64,000 nucleotides of DNA from Porphyrobacter sp. (GCA_027531395.1 JAPZRO010000004.1:620001-684000), one strand, 5' to 3'; counted from the first letter of the stretch, positions 10,424 to 20,050 are shown. A program made the numbers and translations. Notes: generated by a model not told the origin, from the letters alone.

Positions 10424-11965
10424 TCACGCCGCCTGATCGGGGGTGACAGGCCGCGCGGACAATTCGCGCCGCAGCAGCTTGCCGATGGGATCGCGCGGCA
10501 GGCTGTCCACGAACTCGATGTAGCGCGGGCGCTTGTAGCCCGCGATTGCGTCCTTGAAGCGCGCCGTGATCTCCTCGCGGGTGAGGGTCTGGCCGGGCTT
10601 GAGCACCACGAAGGCCTTGACCGCCTCGCCCCACTGCTTGTCGAGCACCCCGCAGCAGCCCGCATCGGCGACTTCGGGCATGGCGGCGAAGATCGCGTCG
10701 ACCTCGGCCGGATAGACGTTCTCGCCCCCGGTCTTGATCAGCTCCTTGGCGCGCCCCAACAGATAGCCGCGGCCGCGCTCGTCCATCGTGCCGAGATCGC
10801 CGGTGCGCAGCCAGCCATGGCCGAGCGCGGCCTCGGAGGCCTCGGGGTTGTTCCAGTAGCCGAGCATCACCGAAGGCCCGCGCAGGCACAGCTCGCCTTC
10901 CTCGCCCGGGGGCAGGTGGTTCCCCTCTGGATCGAGCACCGTCATCGTCACATGCGGCAGGGTCCAGCCGATCGAGCGCGGGGCCTCGAGCATATCGGGA
11001 TAGTCCATGAAGGTGGCAAAGCCGCAGATCTCGGTCTGGCCGTAACCGCCGACCACCCGCGCGTCCCACTCCTTCTCGATGAACTCGTACATCTGGGGAC
11101 GGCCCATGCCCGCCCCGCCGGTGTAGTTGGTGAGCGGCATTTTCCCGTCGCGGATCGGGTTCATCGCCTGCCACGGGAAGCTGATCGTCGGGAAGGCGCT
11201 GGTGGTGGTGCAGCCCTCGCGGTGGAGCAGATCGAGGATCGCGGCGCTGTCGTCATCGCGCCCCGCGAACACGGAAGCGCCGCCGCAGGCCAGCATCGCC
11301 GCGACCTGCTGCATCCCCACCACGTGGAACAGCGGGTTGACCGAGAGCAGCACCTCGTCAGCGCCAAAGCCGCGGCGCTGGGCAAAGCCGAGGGCGCTGG
11401 CGGCAACCGCGCTGCCCGCCTGCAAGCAGCCCTTGGGCCGGCCGGTCGTGCCGCTGGTGTACATCATGTAGAGCGGCCGGTCCGGGGCAAGGCCGAGGCC
11501 GAGGTCGTAGGGGTTGAGCAGCGGGGCGTGGGCCGTCGTGGCGGCGATCTCGAACAGGCCGTCAGGCGCATGGGACTCGTCCACCACCTGCACCTCGCCC
11601 GCCTCGGCGCCTGCCAGAAGGTCGGCGAAGCGGGGGTTGGCGAAGGTCATCGCGGGCCCGGCATTGCCGCAGATCCACGCGATCTCGGCCGGGGCCAGCC
11701 GCCAGTTGAGCAGCACCGCGATCGCCCCGATCCGGCCTGCGGCCAGCAGGGTGGTGAGGAACGGCGCGCCGTCGGTCAGCAGCAGCGCGATGCGGTCACC
11801 CGGCGCGATCCCGCGGGCGAGCATCCAGCGGGCGAGATTGGTGACCCGCGCGTCGAGCTCGGCCCACGTGAGGCGCTGGGCACCGTCGACGGTGGCAAGG
11901 CGGTGGGCGTGGCGTGCGGCGCAGTTGGCCAGCAGCGTATCGAGGGAGAAGTCACGCGGATGCAT
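10424..11965 (-). CDS. class I adenylate-forming acyl-CoA synthetase
   Basis: A 513-residue AMP-binding enzyme that activates a carboxylic acid through an acyl-adenylate to the CoA thioester. Visible motifs are the P-loop MYTSGTTGRPKG (near residue 170), GGYGQTEICGF (A5), GWLRTGDLG (A7, Asp for ribose), the hinge GRAKELIKTGGENVYP, and the catalytic Lys in PIGKLLRREL. The acid (medium-chain, long-chain or aromatic) cannot be decided by eye. It lies 51 bp downstream of the mpl-like gene on the same strand, so co-transcription is possible. Confidence 0.9.
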   Translation of the reverse strand: MHPRDFSLDTLLANCAARHAHRLATVDGAQRLTWAELDARVTNLARWMLARGIAPGDRIALLLTDGAPFLTTLLAAGRIGAIAVLLNWRLAPAEIAWICGNAGPAMTFANPRFADLLAGAEAGEVQVVDESHAPDGLFEIAATTAHAPLLNPYDLGLGLAPDRPLYMMYTSGTTGRPKGCLQAGSAVAASALGFAQRRGFGADEVLLSVNPLFHVVGMQQVAAMLACGGASVFAGRDDDSAAILDLLHREGCTTTSAFPTISFPWQAMNPIRDGKMPLTNYTGGAGMGRPQMYEFIEKEWDARVVGGYGQTEICGFATFMDYPDMLEAPRSIGWTLPHVTMTVLDPEGNHLPPGEEGELCLRGPSVMLGYWNNPEASEAALGHGWLRTGDLGTMDERGRGYLLGRAKELIKTGGENVYPAEVDAIFAAMPEVADAGCCGVLDKQWGEAVKAFVVLKPGQTLTREEITARFKDAIAGYKRPRYIEFVDSLPRDPIGKLLRRELSARPVTPDQAA

Positions 11966-12016
11966 GCAATCAGGCTAACCTTGCTCAGCCCCTTCAGCCA
12001 TCAGCGATTTTGGGGG

Positions 12017-13453
12017 TCAGCCGAGCCGGGCAAGAATAGAGCGGGCGAACTCGGTCAGCGTGTCGTCGCGCGCACCCATCACCACGATCCGGTCGCCCGG
12101 ACGGGCGAGGGCGACGATGCGCTCGGCGCAGTCCTCGCGGGCGGGGATGTGTTCGGCCTTGCCGCCCGAGACCTTGATCAGCGCAGCGATCCTCTCGCTG
12201 CCGACGCTGCGATCAACCGTGCCGCCGAAATAGACCGGGTCGCACATGATCGTGATGTCCTCCGGCCCCAGTTCGCGGGCGAAGGTTTCGGCCAGTTCGG
12301 TGCCCATCTGCCGCAGCGGGCCGTAGCCGTGGGGCTGGAAGAAGGCGATCACCCGGCCGTGGCTGGCCTTGAGCGTGCGCAAGGTGGCGGCGCATTTCTC
12401 GGGGTTGTGGCCGAAGTCGTCGATCACGGTGATGCCCGAAGGCGAGGCGCCGATCACGTCGTAGCGGCGGGCAAGGCCGGCAAAGCTGCGCAGCGCGTAG
12501 GCAGCATGTCCCACGCCGATCCCCGCCGCGCTCGCCGCCGCGATTGCCGCCAGCGCGTTGGAGAGGTTGTGCAGCCCGGGCATCGGCAGGATCAGCGGGA
12601 ACACCTCGCGCTTGCGGTTGTCGATCACCGCGGCGCGGATCCCGAAGTCGCTCTGGTCGATCGAGTCGGGATCGACGGTGATGTCGGCCATGCTGTTCCG
12701 CAGCGCGAAGGTCACCCGGTCGCGGGCACGTCCGGCCAGCCAGCCAGCCTCGGGGCTGTCGAGATTGATCGCGGCGGTTCCGGCGCTGGCGACGAAGTTG
12801 CCGAACAGGACGCGCAGTTCCTCGATGCTCTTGTGATCGAGGCTGACGTTGAGCAGCACGCCGATGGTGGGGCGGTAGAGCGCGATCGAGCCGTCGCTTT
12901 CGTCGACCTCGCTGACGAACAGCTCGCGCCGCCCGATGCGGGCGCTGGCAAACGGATTGTCGGGGCTGACGAAGTTCTTCATCACTGCCCCGTTCATCAC
13001 GGTGGGATCATAGCCGCCTTCGTGGAGGATCCAGGCGATCATCCCGGTGACGGTCGACTTGCCCGAGGTGCCGCCGACCGCGATCGAGAAGCCGGCATCG
13101 TTGAACAGCGCCGAGAGCAGCTCCGCGCGGCTCAACCGCTCGCAGCCGAGTTCCTTCGCGCGGGCGACTTCAGGCACGCTGTCCTCGATCGCGGCCGAGG
13201 CGACGAGGATCTGCTCGGGCGAGGTGACCCCGCTGCCGTCCTGCGGGAAGAGCTGGAAACCATGGCTTTCGAGCCACGCGAACTTCTCCGGCGTGCGGCC
13301 TTGGTCGCGGCTGCGATCCGACCCCGCGACCGGATGACCGAGGCCATGCGCAATCTGCGCGAGCGGCAGCATCCCCGATCCGCCGATGCCGCAAAAGAAA
13401 AGCGGGCGCCCTTCGAGCGACCCGGCCATGACCCCGTTATCCATATTCCTCAT
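12017..13453 (-). CDS. mpl: Mur ligase, probably UDP-MurNAc:tripeptide ligase (Mpl)
   Basis: A 478-residue Mur ligase. The N-terminal UDP-binding FFCGIGGSGMLPLAQ, P-loop AVGGTSGKST, VSEVDESDGS and LNVSLDHKS are of MurC/Mpl type. The C-terminal domain has RRYDVIGASPSGITVIDDFGHNPEKCAATL. MurC ligates L-Ala to UDP-MurNAc in de novo synthesis; Mpl re-uses the murein tripeptide. I favour Mpl because this gene stands outside any division/cell-wall cluster and is divergent from an LD-carboxypeptidase, the enzyme that makes the tripeptide. In the H-x-P motif the second His of MurC/Mpl (GHHP) is Asn (GHNP). Start candidates are ATG at 13453, 13444 or 13429. Confidence 0.75.
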   Translation of the reverse strand: MRNMDNGVMAGSLEGRPLFFCGIGGSGMLPLAQIAHGLGHPVAGSDRSRDQGRTPEKFAWLESHGFQLFPQDGSGVTSPEQILVASAAIEDSVPEVARAKELGCERLSRAELLSALFNDAGFSIAVGGTSGKSTVTGMIAWILHEGGYDPTVMNGAVMKNFVSPDNPFASARIGRRELFVSEVDESDGSIALYRPTIGVLLNVSLDHKSIEELRVLFGNFVASAGTAAINLDSPEAGWLAGRARDRVTFALRNSMADITVDPDSIDQSDFGIRAAVIDNRKREVFPLILPMPGLHNLSNALAAIAAASAAGIGVGHAAYALRSFAGLARRYDVIGASPSGITVIDDFGHNPEKCAATLRTLKASHGRVIAFFQPHGYGPLRQMGTELAETFARELGPEDITIMCDPVYFGGTVDRSVGSERIAALIKVSGGKAEHIPAREDCAERIVALARPGDRIVVMGARDDTLTEFARSILARLG

Positions 13454-13500
13454 GGTTATTGACTTGCACGGGGACTGACAAGCGCCATAGGCTGGGACGT

Positions 13501-14331
13501 ATGACGAATATCGCCATCTGTGCGCCGGCAACGCCGATTACCCGCGAGCAGCAGGCCGCGCTCGAGGAACTGGTCGCGGCGGAGTTTCCCGGCCACCGCG
13601 TGACGTTCCACGAGCAATGCTTCGAGCGGCAGGGCCATTTCGCCGGCGATGATCTGCGGCGCCTGACCGCGCTACTCGAATGCGCCAATGATCCGGCCTT
13701 CGATGTCGTGTGGTTCGCCAAGGGCGGTTATGGCTCGAACCGCATTGCCGAGGCTGCGGTGGCGCAGATGAACACTGCGGCACGGACCAAGACCTATATC
13801 GGCTTTTCCGACGCCGGATACCTGCTCGCCGCGCTCTACCGCAACGGCATCGGGCAGTGTGTGCACGGGCACATGCCGGTCAGTGCGCGCTCGGAAGGCG
13901 GGCGCGAGGCGATCCGGCGGGTGCTCAAATGGCTCGAGGGCGACACCAGCGGAGTCGAGCCGAGCCTCGATGGCACCACGCCGGCCGCGGCCTTCAACCT
14001 CATCACGCTGGCGATGATCGCGGGCACGCCGATGATGCCCGATCTCACCGGCCATGTGCTGATGGTCGAGGAAGTGGCCGAGCACATGTATTCCATCGAC
14101 CGCCTGTTCTTCCACCTCGCCCTCACGCTCCCGCGTCTGGCGGGCCTGCGTCTGGGCGCGATCACCGACGTGCCGGAAAACTATGTCGAATTCGGCCAGA
14201 GCGAGGAAGACATCGCCCGCTACTGGTGCGACCGCGCGGGCATTCCCTACCTCGGCCGCGCGCTGATCGGGCACTATTCTGCCAACAGGGTTGTGCCCTT
14301 CGGCCTTGCCAGCCCGCCCGCGCGGACGTAA
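13501..14331 (+). CDS. LD-carboxypeptidase, peptidase family S66
   Basis: A 276-residue S66 serine peptidase that removes the terminal D-Ala from murein tetrapeptides. Start MTNIAICAPATPITREQQ. The nucleophile Ser is in YIGFSDAGYLL (near residue 103), the catalytic Glu in LMVEEVAEHMYSIDR, and His in IGHYSANRVVPFG near the C-terminus. A WFAKGGYGSNRI block (usually ARGGYG) precedes. No signal peptide, so cytoplasmic, as in murein recycling. It is divergent from the Mpl-like gene with only 47 bp between the starts, which suggests a shared promoter region. Confidence 0.9.
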   Translation: MTNIAICAPATPITREQQAALEELVAAEFPGHRVTFHEQCFERQGHFAGDDLRRLTALLECANDPAFDVVWFAKGGYGSNRIAEAAVAQMNTAARTKTYIGFSDAGYLLAALYRNGIGQCVHGHMPVSARSEGGREAIRRVLKWLEGDTSGVEPSLDGTTPAAAFNLITLAMIAGTPMMPDLTGHVLMVEEVAEHMYSIDRLFFHLALTLPRLAGLRLGAITDVPENYVEFGQSEEDIARYWCDRAGIPYLGRALIGHYSANRVVPFGLASPPART

Positions 14332-14368
14332 CGGCGCGCGCCAAAATCATGACAGAACGGGGTCGATG

Positions 14369-15304
14369 ATGCGCGCGTTTCTTTTTCCGGGTCAGGGTAG
14401 CCAGAAGGTCGGCATGGGCGTCGAACTCGCCGAGGCGAGCGAAGCGGCGCGCGACGTGTTCGGCGAGGTCGACGAGGCGCTCAGCCAGAAGCTGTTCGCG
14501 ATGATGCGCGAAGGACCGGAGGATCAGCTCACTCTCACCGAGAATGCGCAGCCCGCGATCATGGCCAATGCGATCGCCACCCTGCGGGTGCTGGAGCGCG
14601 ATTTCGGGGTGAAGCTGGCCGAGCACGGCCACTGCGTCGCGGGCCACTCGCTCGGCGAATACACCGCTCTGTGCGCTGTCGGTGCCTTCGGTCTTGCCGA
14701 TACCGCGCGCCTGCTCAAGCTGCGCGGGACCGCGATGCAGGCCGCCGTGCCGGTGGGCGAGGGGACGATGGCGGTGCTGCTCGGCGCGGATCTCGAACAG
14801 GCCAAGGCGCTGGCCGAAGCTGCAGCGCAAGGCGAGGTGTGCGAGGTCGCCAACGACAATGATCCCTCGCAGGTCGTGCTCTCGGGCCACACCGGCGCGA
14901 TCGAGCGCGCGGTCGGCCTCGTCAAGGAATTCGGGATCAAGCGCGGGATGATCCTCAATGTCTCGGCCCCGTTCCACTCCTCGCTGATGGCCCCTGCGGC
15001 CGCGCGCATGGCCGAGGCGCTGGGCGAAACCCCGCCGGGCGCGCTCGCACTGCCGGTCTATGCCAATGTCACCGCCGCTCCGGTGACCGACCCGGACGAG
15101 GAACGCGCGTTACTGGTCGAGCAGGTGACGGGCCGCGTGCGCTGGCGCGAAAGCGTGCTGGCGATGCGCGAGGCGGGCATCGAACACTTCGTCGAACTGG
15201 GCGGCAAGGTGGTCGGCCCGATGGTCGGCCGGATCGACAAGGACGCGCAGGTCACGAGCCTCGTGACCATGGCCGACCTTGAGGCCTTTGCCAAATCCCT
15301 GTGA
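14369..15304 (+). CDS. fabD: malonyl-CoA:ACP transacylase
   Basis: A 311-residue FabD transferring malonate from CoA to acyl carrier protein in fatty-acid synthesis. Motifs: FLFPGQGSQKVGMG at the N-terminus, catalytic Ser in AGHSLGEYTALCA (near residue 95), Arg in LLKLRGTAMQ, and His in VSAPFHSSLM. Two adjacent ATGs (14366, 14369) are possible starts. FabG follows about 2 kb downstream with a beta-propeller gene inserted between, a non-standard fab arrangement. Confidence 0.95.
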   Translation: MRAFLFPGQGSQKVGMGVELAEASEAARDVFGEVDEALSQKLFAMMREGPEDQLTLTENAQPAIMANAIATLRVLERDFGVKLAEHGHCVAGHSLGEYTALCAVGAFGLADTARLLKLRGTAMQAAVPVGEGTMAVLLGADLEQAKALAEAAAQGEVCEVANDNDPSQVVLSGHTGAIERAVGLVKEFGIKRGMILNVSAPFHSSLMAPAAARMAEALGETPPGALALPVYANVTAAPVTDPDEERALLVEQVTGRVRWRESVLAMREAGIEHFVELGGKVVGPMVGRIDKDAQVTSLVTMADLEAFAKSL

Positions 15305-15354
15305 TCGCTTAAGCTTCTCCACGCACGGCAAGTTGTCCGGCGGGGAGAGATTGG

Positions 15355-17259
15355 TTGCAGGAACCCGAACAGCGCGCGTCTCCGGCGCGTTCGATCGCAA
15401 CGCTGCTCGCCATTGCGCTGGCCATCATGGCGGCCGTCGGCCTCACGGCACCCGCGACGAGGCAAGCCGAGGCCCCAGCCGGATCGCAGCTGCGCGGTTT
15501 TGCCGACAAGCGCGAATTTGCCGCCTTCACGCGGCAAATGGCCGCGCTGGAACGGCGGCAGCTGGCGCTATTCGAAAGCGAGTCTCCGACGCTCTATTCC
15601 ATCTCGATAGACGCGGCCGCTTCGCCGGAGGAAGCGCCTGCCGAGGAGAGCATTACCAACACCCAGGAAGCCGGGGTGGATGAAGGCGGGATCGTCAAGC
15701 GCGCGGGCGACTGGCTGGTGGTGCTGCGCCGCGGGCGGCTGTTCACCATCCGCGTCGGCGGCGATGCGCTCGCGCCCGCGGCGGCGGTCGATGCCTTTGC
15801 GCCCGACAAGCGCGATCCCGACGAGACCTGGTATGACGAGCTGCTGGTCCATGATCGCCAGATCATCGTCATCGGCTATTCCTACGGGCAATTCGGCACC
15901 GAGCTGAACCGCTTCGATCTCGGCGATGACGGTTCGCTGACATGGCGCGACACGCATTACCTGCGTTCGGGCGATTACTATTCCTCGTCCAACTATGCCT
16001 CCCGCCTGATCGGGGACGAGCTGGTGCTCTATGCCCCGGTCTACACCTACTGGACCGAGCTTGACGCGATGCTGCCCGCTATGCGCGAGCGCGACCCCAA
16101 GGCGCGGCCCAGACTGCTGGTGCAGCCCGAGGATATTCTCGTCGCCGAACCCTATCGCAGCGGACGTTATCCGCTGGGTACGCTGCACACCATCACGCGC
16201 TGCGATCTCTCGCGACCCGATCTGGAATGCCGCGCCACTGCGATTGCCGGAACCGCGAACCACGCCTTCTATGTCTCGCGCAAGGCGGTCTATGCGTTGA
16301 CGGAGGTGGCGGAAGGTCTCTCCAGCACGCTGGCTGAACGGGTGCCGGGGCAGCTCTACCGCATCCCGCTCGACGGTTCGGCCCCCGGCGCGGTGCAGGT
16401 GGCAGGCGCGCCGGTCGACCAGTTCTCCTTTGCCGAGGATGCCGGTGCGGGTGTCCTGCGCGTCCTTCTGCGATCGCAAGCGCGCGGCGATGGCATGTGG
16501 GCGAGCGAGGTGAGCGACGGCGATGTGGCGCTCGCCACCATCCCCTTTGCCAGCTTTGCCGCCGGCGCGGCGCGGTTGCCCGAGGCACAATATCGCGATC
16601 TGCCCGAACCGGCGGGCTACGTGTTCCAGAACCGCTTCCTGGGCGATTATGTGCTTTATGGTGCGACCGGTATAGGCGACCGGACCTCGCGCGCGGTCTA
16701 CGCCGTGCCGCTCGACGGGCGGGCGGTGCAGAAGCTGACGCTGACGCACGAGGCTGCCCGGTTTGACCGGATCGGCGATGATGCCGTGGTGGTCGGGCGA
16801 GCGGGCCAGGATGCGCTGGGCTTCACCGCGCTCTCGCTCGGGCAAAAGGTGACGGTGGAGGATATCTACCGGCTCGCCGGCGCGCAGGAGAGCGAGGCGC
16901 GCAGTCAGGCCTTCTTCTATCGCCCCGACCCGGCCAGCGCCGACGGCTCATCGGGCATTCTCGGCCTGCCCATCACCCGCTGGTTCAGCCGCAGCGACGG
17001 GCAGGGCGCGGATCCCGGCGCGGCGATTTTGTTCCTGCGGCGCGAACAGGGCCGGTTCGCCGGGCTGGGGGAACTCGCCGCCACGCGCGGCCCGGAGCCA
17101 GACGACCGCTGCAAGGCCTCCTGCACCGACTGGTACGGGAATGCCCGTCCGATCTTCCTGGGCAACCGGGTGCTGGCGCTGATGGGGTATGAACTGGTCG
17201 AGGGAAGCCTGGCAGCCGGTGCCCTGCGCGAGCGGCGGCGCACGAGTTTTGCCCCGTGA
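15355..17259 (+). CDS. secreted C-terminal beta-propeller protein (Beta_propel, DUF2139-like)
   Basis: A 634-residue protein from a TTG start. The TTG is chosen because GGGGAGAG precedes it at good spacing, and because the only early in-frame ATG (15427) would cut the hydrophobic segment (ATLLAIALAIMAAVGL, residues 15-30). The family signature TNTQEAGVDEGGIVKRAGDWLVVL lies near residue 100, followed by long propeller-like repeats (IIVIGYSYGQFGTEL, LVLYAPVYTYW, RAVYAVPLDG, and a Cys pair in DDRCKASC). Bacterial and archaeal homologues are secreted proteins of unknown role. It is placed between fabD and fabG, 50 bp after fabD. Confidence 0.8.
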   Translation: MQEPEQRASPARSIATLLAIALAIMAAVGLTAPATRQAEAPAGSQLRGFADKREFAAFTRQMAALERRQLALFESESPTLYSISIDAAASPEEAPAEESITNTQEAGVDEGGIVKRAGDWLVVLRRGRLFTIRVGGDALAPAAAVDAFAPDKRDPDETWYDELLVHDRQIIVIGYSYGQFGTELNRFDLGDDGSLTWRDTHYLRSGDYYSSSNYASRLIGDELVLYAPVYTYWTELDAMLPAMRERDPKARPRLLVQPEDILVAEPYRSGRYPLGTLHTITRCDLSRPDLECRATAIAGTANHAFYVSRKAVYALTEVAEGLSSTLAERVPGQLYRIPLDGSAPGAVQVAGAPVDQFSFAEDAGAGVLRVLLRSQARGDGMWASEVSDGDVALATIPFASFAAGAARLPEAQYRDLPEPAGYVFQNRFLGDYVLYGATGIGDRTSRAVYAVPLDGRAVQKLTLTHEAARFDRIGDDAVVVGRAGQDALGFTALSLGQKVTVEDIYRLAGAQESEARSQAFFYRPDPASADGSSGILGLPITRWFSRSDGQGADPGAAILFLRREQGRFAGLGELAATRGPEPDDRCKASCTDWYGNARPIFLGNRVLALMGYELVEGSLAAGALRERRRTSFAP

Positions 17260-17335
17260 AACCCGCGTTCCGGCGTTGACCCTCGCGCCCGCCCGGCGCA
17301 ACAGGGCGGCAGGAAATCCGGCCAAGGAAGAGACG

Positions 17336-18100
17336 ATGTTTTCACTGAAGGGCATGAACGCGCTGGTGACCGGCGCATCGGGTGGGATCGGTTCGAGCAT
17401 CGCGCACGCGCTCGCCTCGCAGGGCGCGCGGCTTGCGCTGTCGGGCTCGAACGCGGCCAAGCTGCGGGCCTTCCGCGACGAGCTCAACGAAGCCTATCCG
17501 CACCACGATCACGACGGCCATGTCGAGATCACCTGCGATCTCGGCAACCAGACGCAGGTCGAGGAGCTGATCCCGGCGATGCTCGATACGCTCGGGACGA
17601 TGGACATTCTCGTCAACAATGCCGGCATCACCCGCGACAATCTGGGGATGCGGATGAAGGACGATGAATGGGATCAGGTGATCCGCATCAACCTCGAAGC
17701 CAGCTTCCGCCTGATGCGCGCGGCGGCCAAGCCGATGATGAAGGCCCGCTTCGGGCGGATCATCAACATCACCAGCGTCGTGGGCGCGACCGGCAATCCC
17801 GGCCAGATGAACTATTGCGCCGCCAAGGCGGGCCTGACCGGCATGACCAAGGCCTTCGCGCAGGAAGTCGCGAGCCGCGGGATCACCGCCAACTGCGTCG
17901 CCCCCGGCTTCATCCGCACCGCAATGACTGCCGCGCTTGATGAAAAGCAGCAGGCGGCGATCAATGGCCGCATCCCGATGGGCCGGATGGGCGAGGGCGC
18001 GGAAATCGGCGCTGCGGTTGCCTTCCTCGCGAGCCGCGAGGCGGCCTATGTGACAGGCGAGACGCTGCACGTGAACGGCGGGATGGCGATGCTGGGGTAA
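17336..18100 (+). CDS. fabG: 3-oxoacyl-ACP reductase
   Basis: A 254-residue SDR: ALVTGASGGIGSSIAHAL, NNAGITRDNLGMRM (typical of FabG), Ser in NITSVVGATGNPG, catalytic NYCAAKAGLTGM, and a C-terminal YVTGETLHVNGGMAM. FabG reduces 3-oxoacyl-ACP with NADPH. The start at 17336 follows AAGGAAGAGACG. A short His/Asp-rich insertion (PHHDHDGHVE, about residues 58-67) is atypical. fabD nearby supports fatty-acid synthesis; supply of (R)-3-hydroxyacyl precursors for PHA is a secondary possibility. Confidence 0.9.
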   Translation: MFSLKGMNALVTGASGGIGSSIAHALASQGARLALSGSNAAKLRAFRDELNEAYPHHDHDGHVEITCDLGNQTQVEELIPAMLDTLGTMDILVNNAGITRDNLGMRMKDDEWDQVIRINLEASFRLMRAAAKPMMKARFGRIINITSVVGATGNPGQMNYCAAKAGLTGMTKAFAQEVASRGITANCVAPGFIRTAMTAALDEKQQAAINGRIPMGRMGEGAEIGAAVAFLASREAAYVTGETLHVNGGMAMLG

Positions 18101-18132
18101 GGGGCAAGGCTGCGCCGAGGGGGTCTTGCCCC
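18101..18132 (+). terminator. hairpin after fabG
   Basis: GGGGCAAG ... CTTGCCCC forms an 8-bp stem with a 16-nt loop starting directly after the fabG stop, followed by CCTTATCC. Weak intrinsic terminator candidate; the loop is G-rich. Confidence 0.4.
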
Positions 18133-18275
18133 CCTTATCCCCAGCCACGTCGCTCCTCGCAAAGCCGCCAACTTGCCCGTATGTTCTGCCGCGCTAAGGT
18201 TTTCGGATATATTCCGGCGCTTGAAGGCGATTCCTCTCTCTTCGGTGCCAACCACAGGAACGATAGGCGATAGCG

Positions 18276-19403
18276 ATGAAGGCCACGATCGAACGCGCGA
18301 CTCTGCTGCGGTGCCTCTCCCACGTGCAGTCGGTGGTGGAACGCCGCAACACCATCCCGATCCTGTCCAACGTGCTGATCGATGCCAGCGACGGCGGCTC
18401 GGTGCGGGTGATGGCGACCGACCTCGATCTGCAGGTGGTCGAGACCATGAGCGCTTCATCCGTGGACCAGCCCGGTGCGATCACCGTTTCGGCGCACCTG
18501 CTGTTCGACATCGCGCGCAAGCTGCCCGAAGGCAGCCAGGTCAGCCTCACCACCAATGACAACCGTCTGGAGGTCAAGGCGGGCCGCTCGAACTTCAAGC
18601 TGCCGACCCTGCCGCGCGATGATTTCCCGGTGATCGTCGAGGGCGATCTGCCGACCAGCTTCGAACTGCCGGCGCGGATGCTCGCCGAGCTGATCGACCG
18701 CACCCGCTTCGCGATCTCGACCGAGGAAACCCGTTACTACCTCAATGGCATCTTCCTTCACGTCACCGACGAGGACGAGCCGATGCTCAAGGCCGCGGCG
18801 ACCGACGGCCACCGCCTCGCGCGCTTCACCCTTCCGCGCCCGGAAGGCGCTGCCGGGATGCCCGACGTGATCGTGCCGCGGAAGGCCGTGGGCGAACTGC
18901 GCAAGCTGCTTGAAGAGGCGCTCGACAGCAACGTGCTGATCGATCTGTCGGCCAGCAAGATCCGCTTCACCATGGGTGGTGAAGGCGGGGTGGTGCTCAC
19001 CTCCAAGCTGATCGACGGCACCTTCCCCGATTACAGCCGCGTGATCCCGACCGCGAACGACAAGCTGCTCAAGGTCGATCCGAAGCTGTTCTTCTCGGGC
19101 GTGGACCGCGTCGCGACCATCGCCACCGAGAAGACCCGTGCGGTCAAGATCGGGCTCGATAACGACCGCGTCACGCTCTCGGTCACTTCGCCCGACAACG
19201 GCACGGCTGCGGAAGAACTTGCTGCCGAATACCGTTCGGAAGGCATGGAGATCGGATTCAACGCCAATTATCTCAAGGACATCCTCGGCCAGATCGACGC
19301 CGACACGGTGGAGCTCCACCTCGCCGATGCCGGTGCGCCGACGCTGATCCGCGAGAACGAGTCGAGCCGCGCGCTCTATGTGTTGATGCCGATGCGGGTG
19401 TGA
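18276..19403 (+). CDS. dnaN: DNA polymerase III beta subunit (sliding clamp)
   Basis: A 375-residue clamp protein with the three-fold DnaN fold. It starts MKATIERATLLRCLSHVQSVVERRNTIPILSNVLI; the middle has the family block ATDGHRLARF and the end is ALYVLMPMRV (family xxMPMR). It tethers the polymerase to DNA. Here it is not next to dnaA or recF; fabG lies upstream and a GST downstream, and I see no DnaA-box cluster, so it does not mark the origin. The stop overlaps the next GTG (GTGA). Confidence 0.97.
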   Translation: MKATIERATLLRCLSHVQSVVERRNTIPILSNVLIDASDGGSVRVMATDLDLQVVETMSASSVDQPGAITVSAHLLFDIARKLPEGSQVSLTTNDNRLEVKAGRSNFKLPTLPRDDFPVIVEGDLPTSFELPARMLAELIDRTRFAISTEETRYYLNGIFLHVTDEDEPMLKAAATDGHRLARFTLPRPEGAAGMPDVIVPRKAVGELRKLLEEALDSNVLIDLSASKIRFTMGGEGGVVLTSKLIDGTFPDYSRVIPTANDKLLKVDPKLFFSGVDRVATIATEKTRAVKIGLDNDRVTLSVTSPDNGTAAEELAAEYRSEGMEIGFNANYLKDILGQIDADTVELHLADAGAPTLIRENESSRALYVLMPMRV

Positions 19404-20050
19404 CCCCCGACGCCGCCGATGCTGTCCCGCAGGTGAAAATCTTCGGGACGGTCATCTCGACCTATACCCGGATCGTCCAGATCGCCTGCGAGGAAGCCGG
19501 CGTCAGCCATGCGGTTGTCGCCACGGCGGCGCAATCGCCCGCCAATCGCCATCCTTTCGGCAAGGTGCCGGTGGTGGAAGTCGACGGGCTCGAACTGATC
19601 GAGAGCGTCGCGATCACCCATTACATCGACAACGCCCATAATGGCGGCGCGCTGCAGCCTGCCGATCCGGCGCAGCGCGCGGTGATGGACAAGTGGATCG
19701 CCGTGGCCAACAACTACCTCTTCCCGCTTTTCGAGCATGGTCTGGTGATGCCCTGGGTGATGCACCGCGTGGCGGGCTTTCCGCTGGAGCGCGAGCGGAT
19801 CGAGCGCGCCTTGCCGCAGGTGAGCCGGGCGCTCGGCTATCTCGAGGCGGAACTGTCGGTCGACGGGGCATGGACGAGCGCCGGGCGCTTCACGCTGGCC
19901 GATGTGTTCCTCTATCCGGTGCTGCGCGGGCTGGAACTGACGCCGCAAGGGCAGGCGGGCATCGCCCAGTGCGACCGCCTGCTGGCCTGGCTCGAAGCCT
20001 GCCGCGCCCGCCCGTCGATTGCTGCAACCCGCTGGGAAAGCGAGCCGTGA
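19400..20050 (+). CDS. glutathione S-transferase family protein
   Basis: A 216-residue GST. The N-terminal thioredoxin fold has KIFGTVISTYTRIVQIACEEAG, FGKVPVVEVDGLELIESVAITHYID (cis-Pro in KVPV, ES motif), and a helical C-domain with FTLADVFLYPVL. The GTG start overlaps the dnaN stop, so it is probably translated from the dnaN message. Reaction partner unknown; it differs clearly from the GST at 8856. Confidence 0.88.
   Translation: MTPDAADAVPQVKIFGTVISTYTRIVQIACEEAGVSHAVVATAAQSPANRHPFGKVPVVEVDGLELIESVAITHYIDNAHNGGALQPADPAQRAVMDKWIAVANNYLFPLFEHGLVMPWVMHRVAGFPLERERIERALPQVSRALGYLEAELSVDGAWTSAGRFTLADVFLYPVLRGLELTPQGQAGIAQCDRLLAWLEACRARPSIAATRWESEP

Noticed and set aside
10817..13462. Open frame of about 880 codons antisense to the acyl-CoA synthetase and mpl
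   Set aside because: Composition is His/Arg/Gly-rich without motifs, and the other strand carries two well-supported enzymes.
18135..18143. TTATCCCCA, one base from a DnaA box, upstream of dnaN
   Set aside because: A single degenerate copy with no AT-rich unwinding element or dnaA nearby; not evidence for an origin.
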